DNA of 17,427 nt, from the NCBI GenBank assembly GCA_024225895.1, contig JAAEMC010001170.1, positions 1 through 17,427 on the forward strand. Reading direction: 5' to 3'. Each line of letters starts with the position of its first letter. The stretch's first letter is position 1. The notes below the pieces were generated by a model that made no database searches, was not told the origin of the DNA, and was given only the letters and a program-made list of their open reading frames with translations. The translations under genes were made by a program, and so were the position numbers. Below, piece after piece: positions 5,683-13,186 of this stretch. Origin of the DNA: Desulfobacteraceae bacterium (GTDB lineage: Bacteria > Desulfobacterota > Desulfobacteria > Desulfobacterales > Desulfobacteraceae).

Positions 5683-8604
5683 ATGGAGAACTTGAGAGTA
5701 CGCCCTCAAATCGTAAGCAATGAAGGTGTACGACGAAAAAGGAAACCACTCGACCTTGGCCTCCTGGTCTGGGTCATGTTGGTTTTTTGGATATTTGCAA
5801 GTCCCTGTCTGAGCCTTGAGGCGATTATTGCCATTGATGAACCGGAATATTATACCCAGAATCAATATTATTTTCCGGATTATGGTATGTCCCAAACAAA
5901 GGGATATGCCTCATTCCCGGTTTTTTTCCAGGGATGGCAGTCCACGGACAGGGAAGAAATAGAAATCTATGAATGGGATTTTGGTCCCGGTACGGAGACC
6001 GATCATGGTGGCCGCTATTTTGAAGGGCTGAATGCCTACCATATATTTGAAATGCCGGGGATCTATACTGTCAGACTGCGGGTAAAAAACCTGGCCGGGG
6101 AATGGAGTGAGCCTGCCACCGTTGATATAGAAGTTCTTTCCAGGGACGAAGGGACTAACTTTTATGTGGATTCACAAATAGGTGATGATTCATATGATGG
6201 AAAGTCCATGACCGTAAATGGAACATCAGGACCCTGGAAAACAGCCACCAAGGCATTCCAGATGATGCAGCGCCCGACACAGTTCGGACCTGTGGAAACC
6301 TGGAACTACAAACCCGGTGACAGAATATTATTTAAACGCGGTCAGACGTTTTTCATGGGTGAAAGTCTTTTCATCGGTCATGGCTGGGGCACACAGGGAT
6401 ATTCTTTTGAATCCTATGGTGATATTTCCGATCCCAAGCCATTAATACAATACGACGGATCCTCCGATCAGCATATGTTACGGTTTGGCAATGGTACGGG
6501 GTATATTAATTTTATTGATCTGGCTTTTAATTTTCTGGGCACCCAATTTCAAAGTGACGGGCTTATATTTGCATACTCAAGTTTTAAAAATCTTCTACTA
6601 TTTCGGTGCGACTTCAGGGAACCGGATAATAGTGTTTTTTTATTAAGCGGCGGAACGGAGGATTCCGGAATTTTACCCAGTATTTTTATGGTAGGCAGTA
6701 CCATAGCGAATCCTGTCACCTCTCCAACCTCTGTAATCCAACTATACGCTACAGGTATACACGGCCTGGTACTTGCCGACAATACATTTGATGAATCAGG
6801 CAATCATATCGCTTATTTATGTTACATTGATAAAGCCTTAATATCGAACAATACCTTCAGTCGTCCGGCTTTCGGTCGGACAGCTTTACGTATAACCGGT
6901 GGTGATTTTGATCATCCGTCAAATAATATTCATATCAAAGACAACTCTTTTTTAGGATGGCGTGATCCCTATACCGGGGGCAGCGGAGGAGCAGGCGGCT
7001 CACATAATGGTGGCGGGGAAAGATATAATTGGCTCATAGTCCAATTGGGACCGAATCAACCCAATGGCAATCTCAAAATGCTCAAGGACATTATTTTTGA
7101 GCGCAATATCGTCACCAACTCCGAATTGCTGATGGAGGTCGTCAATGGTGAGGATATCATCATCAGGAACAATCAGTTTATCACACCGGACAATCTCAGG
7201 GGAATGGGTTTAAGAGTTTCCCGGCCCGATGAGGCCTGGGTATCCCGACCCTGTATTAATATCCATATTCTGGACAACGATTTTATCAAGTTAACCAACG
7301 AAAATTTAACTTACAATAACGACTCCAATGTCTCTTTTCTCCATGTATACAATTATGAAGGGACGGATAACGGATATGGTGACCGCCATCAGGCGATTAA
7401 TATTTCAGGTAATTCATTCTATGCAGCAGATACCAGAACAGGCAAATCCATCTGGATTTCTGATGACAGCAGAGGCATTATGGATGAAATTCATAGTAAC
7501 CATAATCGCTATGCCTTGGGGAATACCGAAGAAACAGCATGGTTTCAGATCGGAGATGATGAATTGAGTATTGACCAATGGCATCAGGTAACAAACGGGA
7601 ATGATGCCGATAGTCTGGTTGCAAGCCCCGAATTTGTTGACCTGTTTCCCATACGAAACCACCTTCCAGGTCACCCTGGATCTGTCATTGAAAACCAGGA
7701 TGAGGCACAGGAATACGATCAGATACTGGAATCCTATGAAATTCCTGAGTATTGGGTTCCAATTGAGCTGTCAGACATTGAGCCCCCGACTGATATAGAG
7801 CCTGATCCGGATGACGAAACCCCTCCGGACAATGAAACACCACAGGATGAACCGATAGTGGTTCACGCCACAGTGAATGTGAGCTTTAACGGAACCATCA
7901 TGGAAAACAAGCCGGTGTACGTTTATAAAAGCAATGGCAGATATGTGACGTGGATGAAAACAGATTCTGGTGGAAGCGTTGTATTTGAAAGCTTGGAAAA
8001 CGGTGACTACCAATTTAAAATACGTTATCTGGGGGTTGATTATTGGAGTGCCGTACAAAGCTTTTCCACAGAACAGGTCATTTTTGATTTTAGTGTTACA
8101 CCACCCATGACCCAACCGGTGGTTTTTGCATCTCTACATGGTACTCCATTGGTGAATAAGCAAATCATTATGTACACCGGCAAGGGTGCATTTACGACCG
8201 CAATTCAAACAGATGAAAACGGAGCCGCCTTTTTTGATGAGTATCCGGCAGGTGACTATAAGTTCAGACTTAACTATTATAAGGCTGATCATTGGACTGA
8301 AGTGTTGTCACTATCCGAAGGAGAAGCAGCCATTGATTTTACGATCACCCCGCCCATGACCCGTCCGGTGGTAAATTTATCGGTAAACAACGAACCACTG
8401 GCGAACAAGTATATCCTTATGTATACCGGCAGCAATGCATATGTTGAAGCAGTTGTTACCGATGAAAACGGTGAAGCCGTTTTTAACGAAGTCCCGGCAG
8501 GTGAATTCAAATTCAGGATCAAGTATCAGAAAAAAGACTATTGGAGCGAGATCCAGGTATTGCCCGAGGGAGATGCCGTAGTAGATTACAATATCAACCC
8601 ATAA
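5683..8604 (+). CDS. Large exported PKD / parallel beta-helix protein with three C-terminal repeats
   Basis: 973 residues. The N-terminus has a long basic head (VRRKRK, 17-21) and then a hydrophobic core (25-45), a signal peptide with a long n-region. The ATG has AAGGAG nine bases upstream, which supports this start. Residues about 50-152 are PKD-like (YEWDFG at 96-101, GIYTVRLRV). FYVDSQIGDDSYDGKS ... GPWKTATKAF (160-192) is the usual opening of right-handed parallel beta-helix proteins. Repeated N-x-F, IxIxxN and DNxF rungs (NNTFSR, IKDNSF, FERNIV, IRNNQF, ILDNDF, ISGNSF) run to about 640. A Pro/Asp/Glu linker (695-725) leads to three 83-residue beta-rich repeats (727-973). Beta-helices of this kind often bind or cleave polysaccharide, but no catalytic residues can be assigned. 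It is probably a surface or secreted carbohydrate-active or adhesive protein, and may be co-expressed with the upstream phosphoesterase. Confidence 0.8.
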   Translation: MENLRVRPQIVSNEGVRRKRKPLDLGLLVWVMLVFWIFASPCLSLEAIIAIDEPEYYTQNQYYFPDYGMSQTKGYASFPVFFQGWQSTDREEIEIYEWDFGPGTETDHGGRYFEGLNAYHIFEMPGIYTVRLRVKNLAGEWSEPATVDIEVLSRDEGTNFYVDSQIGDDSYDGKSMTVNGTSGPWKTATKAFQMMQRPTQFGPVETWNYKPGDRILFKRGQTFFMGESLFIGHGWGTQGYSFESYGDISDPKPLIQYDGSSDQHMLRFGNGTGYINFIDLAFNFLGTQFQSDGLIFAYSSFKNLLLFRCDFREPDNSVFLLSGGTEDSGILPSIFMVGSTIANPVTSPTSVIQLYATGIHGLVLADNTFDESGNHIAYLCYIDKALISNNTFSRPAFGRTALRITGGDFDHPSNNIHIKDNSFLGWRDPYTGGSGGAGGSHNGGGERYNWLIVQLGPNQPNGNLKMLKDIIFERNIVTNSELLMEVVNGEDIIIRNNQFITPDNLRGMGLRVSRPDEAWVSRPCINIHILDNDFIKLTNENLTYNNDSNVSFLHVYNYEGTDNGYGDRHQAINISGNSFYAADTRTGKSIWISDDSRGIMDEIHSNHNRYALGNTEETAWFQIGDDELSIDQWHQVTNGNDADSLVASPEFVDLFPIRNHLPGHPGSVIENQDEAQEYDQILESYEIPEYWVPIELSDIEPPTDIEPDPDDETPPDNETPQDEPIVVHATVNVSFNGTIMENKPVYVYKSNGRYVTWMKTDSGGSVVFESLENGDYQFKIRYLGVDYWSAVQSFSTEQVIFDFSVTPPMTQPVVFASLHGTPLVNKQIIMYTGKGAFTTAIQTDENGAAFFDEYPAGDYKFRLNYYKADHWTEVLSLSEGEAAIDFTITPPMTRPVVNLSVNNEPLANKYILMYTGSNAYVEAVVTDENGEAVFNEVPAGEFKFRIKYQKKDYWSEIQVLPEGDAVVDYNINP
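7861..8601 (+). repeat. Three in-frame 83-codon repeats
   Basis: The units start at 7861, 8110 and 8359, each 249 bp apart; the last has 81 codons. Each carries LxNK(x)V/I-x-x-Y, then T/D-D/S-x-N/G-G-x-x-x-F-(D/N)-E, G-D/E-Y/F-x-F-(K/R)-(I/L)-x-Y, then Y/HW(S/T)E/A and a final V-T/D-x-x-PPM junction. The pattern fits a carboxypeptidase-regulatory/Cna-B-like beta-sandwich. DNA identity between units is only moderate, so the triplication is old. Confidence 0.85.
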
Positions 8605-8621
8605 ATTTTATTTTCCATTAA

Positions 8622-8822
8622 TTCCAGGAATTCCTAAGAGAAAAGACTATTTTCGTATCTATACCAGAGGCATATTCCCTATATGTTGAGGATGAAAATT
8701 TTTTGCCCAATTTAGAATTTGGCATAGAAATCGGGCGAAAAGATTATTTTGAGATGCCGTCTAATCATCGGATAGTCAGAAAAAAAAGAATCGAATGTTT
8801 GGAGGAGGGGACACCTTTCTGA
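8622..8822 (+). pseudogene. Decayed coding fragment, family unknown
   Basis: A frame open from a stop at 8619-8621 to TGA at 8820-8822 gives 66 residues. The stretch VSIPEAYSLYVEDENFLPNL then GIEIGRKDYFEMPSNHRIVRK looks like real protein, with mixed composition and no low complexity. There is no start codon with a ribosome site; the only in-frame ATG (8754) is internal. It runs into a GGGGACACC repeat (8807-8815) that supplies the last residues and the stop, as in genes clipped by a REP-like element. I do not recognise the family. Confidence 0.4.
8807..8815 (+). repeat. GGGGACACC repeat relic
   Basis: Same core as in the hairpin at 1225-1285, here a single arm followed by TTTCTGAATTC. It marks the right end of the decayed coding fragment. 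Confidence 0.4.
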
Positions 8823-8873
8823 ATTCAAACAAGAAACATGCTGCGGTCAAGCCTCAGATATTCAAGGTTCGGC

Positions 8874-10229
8874 TTAGTATCTAAACTTTTCATCAAGCTT
8901 TCTTAAGGTTAAAAAATAAAGCCCTGCAACGATAACGCCTTTGAACAGGCTGCTTATACTGATGCACCACCAGATTCCGTCATATGTATATGTTGTAAAA
9001 TTTATAACCAGAAGCGCTGCAGGAATTCTAAGCCCTGTAAAAAGAAAACTTGTAAAGGAAGGCTGTTTAGTTTTTCCAAGACCGTAAAATCCGCCTGCAG
9101 ATGTTATTTCAATACACATGAAAATTTGTGAAACAGCAAGGATTTTAAGATACAAGGCACCTGTGACAATCATCTCCTGTTCATTTGAGAACAAAGAGAA
9201 AAGTTGTTTTCCAAAAAAGAAGAATACTATTGTTGCAATAAGCCCCAAGCTTATGCTCAAAAAAAGAATAACATAATACCCCTGCTTGATTCTGTCATAT
9301 TTTCTTGCACCATAGTTCTGGCCGGTAAATGCTGCAAGGGCTGTGGAAAAACCGAGTGCCGTATTCCATGACAACGCTTCAATACTTGCACCAACATTCT
9401 GGACACCAAGGGGGATGGTTCCATATGCTGAGACAATCCTTGCGATACACATTGAAAAGATACAAAATGACATATGCCCTATGGCTACAGGGATACCAAT
9501 CCTTAAAATCCTTTTTACAATCTTGATTCTAAGCGACACAAACAGCTTAAGGCGGGGAAGAACAGATTCTGGTGACTTAAGTTTGAAAAGAAAGATTGAA
9601 AATACTAGTATATTGGACATCATTGTCGCAATTGCGGCCCCTTTTATGCCAAGTTCGGGAATAAACCAGAGCCCGAATATCAAAATGGGATCAAGAACCA
9701 TATTTACAATCAAGCCTATGGAATTTATATAAAAGGGAGTTTTACTGTTGCCAAATCCCAGATAAACCGAACTCATAACCGGGTTGAGTACAGCAAAACA
9801 CATTCCAATTGATACTATTCTAAGGTAATGGACAGCTTTTACCATGACTTCCGGTTCCAGCTTAAAAAAATTAAGAAGACTGTCCGCAAAAACGATAATA
9901 AGAAAATTAATAATAAATGAAGCAGATAACCCTATGGTCAAAGCATTCTCAGCTGCCTGTCTTGCTGTTGAAAAGTCTTTTTTCCCCACAGACTGGGCAA
10001 CAAGGGTTTCTGCCCCTAATTTTGTAGTATAAAAAAGACTCATCATAAGCCACATGAAAAATCCGGCCGTAGTTGCTGCCGTAATGGTCGCCGATCCTGT
10101 ACGTCCGAGCCATACAACATCGGTAAGATTATAGGCCATCTGGATAAATGATGTGCCGATAATGGGAAAAGACAGCTTAATAATCTGCGTCGCTATAGGT
10201 CCTGAAGTTAAATTTTTTTCTATTTTCAT
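8874..10229 (-). CDS. MATE-family multidrug/cation exporter
   Basis: 451 residues from the ATG at 10229, the usual length (440-480) for MATE transporters. Twelve hydrophobic segments are visible in two related halves. Family marks are FIQMAYNLTDVVWLGR (28-43), VMSSVYLGFGNSKTP (151-165), NMVLDPILIFG (176-186), and in the second half ALAAFTGQNYGARK (297-310) and GGFYGLGKTKQP (379-390). It acts in the inner membrane as a drug or metabolite antiporter driven by Na+ or H+; substrate unknown. A TTG seven codons upstream (10250) is in frame but unlikely as the start. The ribosome site before the ATG is weak (AAAGAT). It is divergent from the duplicated fragment and convergent with the exported protein gene. 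A tiny ORF with a strong ribosome site lies 83 bp upstream. Confidence 0.92.
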   Translation of the reverse strand: MKIEKNLTSGPIATQIIKLSFPIIGTSFIQMAYNLTDVVWLGRTGSATITAATTAGFFMWLMMSLFYTTKLGAETLVAQSVGKKDFSTARQAAENALTIGLSASFIINFLIIVFADSLLNFFKLEPEVMVKAVHYLRIVSIGMCFAVLNPVMSSVYLGFGNSKTPFYINSIGLIVNMVLDPILIFGLWFIPELGIKGAAIATMMSNILVFSIFLFKLKSPESVLPRLKLFVSLRIKIVKRILRIGIPVAIGHMSFCIFSMCIARIVSAYGTIPLGVQNVGASIEALSWNTALGFSTALAAFTGQNYGARKYDRIKQGYYVILFLSISLGLIATIVFFFFGKQLFSLFSNEQEMIVTGALYLKILAVSQIFMCIEITSAGGFYGLGKTKQPSFTSFLFTGLRIPAALLVINFTTYTYDGIWWCISISSLFKGVIVAGLYFLTLRKLDEKFRY

Positions 10230-10311
10230 TATTTGATCTTTAAAAAACAAAATTATCGGCGGGAATCAAGCAAAAGGTTCTAAAAAACGCCACATAATTA
10301 AACCAGAATCA

Positions 10312-10347
10312 TTAGATAACAGAATCCATGGGAAATAAAAAGATCAT
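10312..10347 (-). CDS. Possible 11-residue leader ORF upstream of the MATE gene
   Basis: ATG at 10345-10347 reads MIFLFPMDSVI and stops at TAA. It is preceded within seven bases by GGGAGG, a stronger ribosome site than the one before the MATE gene itself. Leader peptides control some exporter genes by attenuation or ribosome stalling (known in general). No clear alternative hairpins could be drawn here, so the role is only suggested. Confidence 0.25.
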   Translation of the reverse strand: MIFLFPMDSVI

Positions 10348-10423
10348 GTTGATCCTCCCACCAAAAAAACTGGTAACACCAGGGCAGGGTTCTAACTTAT
10401 AATAAAAAACTGGTTTTTGTAAG

Positions 10424-10828
10424 TTGTGGTTCACGGATTACCATTATTTTCACTCACCCATTTCCGGTGAAATTGTCGAGGTGGGAGAATACGCTGGATC
10501 ATACAACTATAATTTTCAGAATGTTGACTGGTACAAAGCTCTGGCCAAGCATAAACGTGTCTGTTATGTCATCAAGTCGGAAAAATTTGGTTTAGTCGCC
10601 ATGATCCCTGTGGGTTTCTGGGGTGTGGGCTCCATTGTTACAGATGCCAAGATTAAGAAAGGGTATCAAATCGCCAAAGGAGAGAAAATTGGACGCTTTG
10701 GCTATGACGGGTCCTCGATCCTGCTGGTATTTGAACATGACAGAATCAAGTTTACGATTGATGGCATAAAAAAAGACTGGAAGGATGTAAAGCCGGGCAA
10801 ACAAATCGGCACCGCATCCAAGCTTTAA
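10424..10828 (+). pseudogene. Headless second copy of the pyruvoyl decarboxylase gene (C-terminal third only)
   Basis: 134 codons matching residues 251-384 of the protein at 1398, with 12 base differences in coding sequence: eight synonymous and four changing the residue (K to E, I to F, G to D, T to K). The Gly-to-Asp change lies two residues before the pyruvoyl-forming serine (GYDGSS against GYGGSS). There is no signal peptide, N-terminal domain or PASG strand. The first possible start is a TTG with no ribosome site. The excess of silent changes shows that the sequence diverged while still encoding a working protein, so the 5' loss came later. Confidence 0.85.
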
Positions 10829-10880
10829 AAAAAAAGACAAAACAATCAGAAAAGATATTGAATATTTAAAAAGCAAGACA

Positions 10881-10905
10881 GTCAAAGCTCAACTTGAGAT
10901 TTGAC
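10881..10905 (+). terminator. 25-bp near-perfect palindrome followed by T-runs
   Basis: Arms GTCAAA / TTTGAC enclose CTCAA / TTGAG with a single central base and one mismatched pair. CCCC and a run of T follow, then a second TTGACCCC and nine T. It could terminate transcription entering from the left before the chemotaxis gene promoter. The reverse strand reads GGGGTCAAATCTCAAGTT, also a common REP-type motif, so it may be a mobile repeat used as a terminator. Confidence 0.5.
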
Positions 10906-10926
10906 CCCTTTTTTTGACCCCTTTTT
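10901..10926. repeat. Tandem TTGACCCCTTTTT, two units of 13 bp
   Basis: Exact 13-base units at 10901-10913 and 10914-10926. Copy A of the long repeat has only one diverged unit. It overlaps the T-run of the putative terminator. Confidence 0.6.
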
Positions 10927-10940
10927 TTTTGGTATTCTTA

Positions 10941-10970
10941 TTGACAACAAGAAAGCCCTTACCTTACACT
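10941..10970 (+). promoter_or_regulatory. Sigma-70-type promoter for the chemotaxis receptor
   Basis: Perfect -35 TTGACA (10941-10946), 18-base spacer, -10 TACACT (10965-10970). Transcription would begin near 10977, leaving a leader of about 40 bases with AAGGA at 11003-11007, eight bases before the ATG. Confidence 0.6.
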
Positions 10971-11015
10971 AATAGTTCCTGACCTATTAATTTTTTCAAA
11001 AAAAGGATTACTGCG

Positions 11016-13118
11016 ATGAAAAACAAACTTAGCACCTACCTTTTCGTATTAATGCTTTTATGGACAGTTCCAATCACAGGTTCCATTGTATCGATATTTT
11101 ATTGCATGTCATGCTCACAAGCCCAGATGAAAACATTGATGGGATCTGTTTTTGTGTTGCTGGCTGCGTGTTTTGTCGTATTATCCATTTTAATGGTAAT
11201 CTGGTACAAACCCATTGAAAAAACAATAACTCAAATTAAAAAAAAGCAGACCTGCACAGATGAAACTCTGGTTTCTATTGCTGACCGGAACAGCAAATTC
11301 GCAATTTATGTGGCAATTACCTATTTTGTGAATTTATTATTTTACACTATTGGTAATTACGTGCTCTTTCTTTATTACGGAATTGATAATATTTCTGCAT
11401 TAAGTATATGCGGAGGTGGTACTGCCGGGCTTTCAGCATTACCCTTTATGACTTTTGGAGCATTTAATCTTTTACAGGCATCAAATACAAAATTGTTAAA
11501 TGATGAGCTCCGTATTCGAAATATTGAATTTGAAGGGATTAAGATTAATATATTCCCAAAGCTCATGACAATTTTTATTGGAATTTGTTTTGGATTATGT
11601 GTCTGGCTTGGATCGTCTGCGTTTTATACCGGTTTGAATCAAATCATTGCAGAAGTTAAGTCAAATGAAATTAAAGTATTGAATATTATCTCAAAAGGGC
11701 TTGCTCAAGAGTCTTTTAAAAAAGCTGACCAGCTTAAATCCCTGCTAAACGAAAAGCATTCTGACATTAGTTTTTTCATTGCAGATTCAAACGGGAAATT
11801 ACTCTCATCCATCAATGAAGAAAAACTGTATGTGCCGATCTGGGATGATCTTAATCAAAACATTGAAAACGGTATTAAATCAGGTGAACCCGGCTCAATA
11901 TATGAAAACTTAAATTCAAGGGTTATTACCTGGCATCCCATTAACCAGAATTTTGTCATCGGTACTTTTTCACATATTAAGGACAGGCTCCCAAGATTTT
12001 TTTCATTTTGGCTATGGTGCGGCTTTTTTGTTGTTGTAGGGCTGTTCGTTGGAACAGTTATGGGCATCACAACTATTTTAGGAACTGCCAGGTCTGTTAA
12101 ATCAACTGTCGATGTTCTTAAAAATTTATCTGAAGGTGACGGCGATCTGATCACCAGATTGGCTGTTGTCAGTGAAGACGAAGTTGGTGATCTTGCAAGA
12201 CAATTTAACAAATTTGTCGACAATTTAAAAAATATAATTGCAAAAATTGTGGATAAATCCATCTCTCTCCGGGAGTCCTCTGAAAATTTTACCAACTTGT
12301 CAAATAGTATGAATGCTGAGGTAAAGATGATGCTGGAGAGCAGCTCCTATGTGACTGAATCGGCAAACAGCATGAGTGGCAATTTAAATGAAGTCTCTGC
12401 TGAATGTAATCAAACATCGGAAAAAGTAACTATTGTTTCTTCTTCCGCAGAAGAGATGGCTGCAACAGTGAGTGAAATTGCACGAAATTCTGAAAAAGCA
12501 AGTATGGTTGCCTCAAATGCAGTTAATATTTCAAAAAAAGCATCAGAAAATATAAAAACTCTCGGCCAAGAAGCTAAGAGTATTAGTGCAGTAACAGAGA
12601 CCATTACCGAGATTTCAGAGCAAACCAACCTTCTTGCCTTGAATGCCACGATAGAATCCGCAAGGGCAGGGGACGCAGGAAAAGGTTTTGCCGTTGTAGC
12701 TAAAGAGATTAAAGAGTTGGCTTTGGAAACGGCTAAGGCGACCCAGGAAATCAAATCAAGAATTATTGGTATGCAGAATTCAACATCTGAGACTGTGACA
12801 GATATTGAGCAAATAGAAAAAGTGATCAAAGAAGTCAGTGAGATAGTACATTCCATAGCTTCGGCTGTTGAGGAACAATCTGTAACAACAAAAGAAATAG
12901 CTGTTAATATCCACGATGTTGCCAATGGGATCTCAACGGTGAATACAAATGTTGCTTCCGGATCAAAAAATGCTGAAAGCATTTCCGAACAGATAGGGGA
13001 AGTAAATAAAAAAACTGATCAGATATCTGAAAATAGTTCAAGCGTAAACACTGGTTCACAAAAATTACTGGAACTGGCGGATTTGCTAAATGAAATAGTT
13101 TCAAGATTCAAATACTGA
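11016..13118 (+). CDS. Methyl-accepting chemotaxis protein with multi-pass N-terminus
   Basis: 700 residues. Hydrophobic segments lie near 5-28, 42-63, 96-120, 128-152, 183-205 and 329-355, which is more than the two of a classical receptor. A periplasmic module (206-328) has a small Cache-like pattern ([30 protein letters not shown]). A HAMP-type linker follows (about 352-405: [26 protein letters not shown]), then a long coiled coil with the signalling tip [35 protein letters not shown] (535-569). The tip is close to consensus, with Asp for the usual Glu in AGE and Ser for Ala in EAAR. It would bind CheA/CheW at the inner membrane and direct motility or another output. There is no CheR-docking pentapeptide at the C-terminus (ends SRFKY). 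It has its own promoter and no che neighbours. The ligand is unknown. Confidence 0.93.
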   Translation: MKNKLSTYLFVLMLLWTVPITGSIVSIFYCMSCSQAQMKTLMGSVFVLLAACFVVLSILMVIWYKPIEKTITQIKKKQTCTDETLVSIADRNSKFAIYVAITYFVNLLFYTIGNYVLFLYYGIDNISALSICGGGTAGLSALPFMTFGAFNLLQASNTKLLNDELRIRNIEFEGIKINIFPKLMTIFIGICFGLCVWLGSSAFYTGLNQIIAEVKSNEIKVLNIISKGLAQESFKKADQLKSLLNEKHSDISFFIADSNGKLLSSINEEKLYVPIWDDLNQNIENGIKSGEPGSIYENLNSRVITWHPINQNFVIGTFSHIKDRLPRFFSFWLWCGFFVVVGLFVGTVMGITTILGTARSVKSTVDVLKNLSEGDGDLITRLAVVSEDEVGDLARQFNKFVDNLKNIIAKIVDKSISLRESSENFTNLSNSMNAEVKMMLESSSYVTESANSMSGNLNEVSAECNQTSEKVTIVSSSAEEMAATVSEIARNSEKASMVASNAVNISKKASENIKTLGQEAKSISAVTETITEISEQTNLLALNATIESARAGDAGKGFAVVAKEIKELALETAKATQEIKSRIIGMQNSTSETVTDIEQIEKVIKEVSEIVHSIASAVEEQSVTTKEIAVNIHDVANGISTVNTNVASGSKNAESISEQIGEVNKKTDQISENSSSVNTGSQKLLELADLLNEIVSRFKY

Positions 13119-13137
13119 TAACTGATAAAGGGAAGAT

Positions 13138-13167
13138 CCGTCCTTAACCTTTAAAGAACGGTTTATT
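13138..13167. terminator. Possible bidirectional terminator between convergent genes
   Basis: CCGT-C-CTT and AAG-A-ACGG form an imperfect stem (13138-13161) with an AT-rich loop, followed by TTTATT. It lies in the 68-bp gap between the chemotaxis gene (plus) and the methyltransferase (minus). Confidence 0.4.
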
Positions 13168-13186
13168 GCAGGCCTGTTTGTAAAAA

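Larger units (their letters stand above)
10424..10912. repeat. Long direct repeat, copy B
   Basis: Partner of 2148-2636: same orientation, offset exactly 8276, no indels, about 16 mismatches. It ends after the inverted repeat at 10881-10905, which is intact here and partly degraded in copy A. Confidence 0.95.

Noticed and set aside
10592..10885. 97-codon minus-strand ORF in the duplicated fragment, also seen at 2316-2564
   Set aside because: It occurs in both repeat copies only because the sequence is duplicated. It lies antisense to conserved PSD motifs, and the silent/replacement pattern fits the plus strand.
11855..12295. 146-codon minus-strand ORF within the chemotaxis receptor gene
   Set aside because: Shadow of the HAMP and linker region, with low-complexity composition and no motif.
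12410..12982. 190-codon ORF on the minus strand within the chemotaxis receptor gene
   Set aside because: It is antisense to the coiled-coil signalling domain and rich in Ser, Thr, Ile and Val, as expected from the reverse of a coiled-coil gene. It has no ribosome site or family motif.
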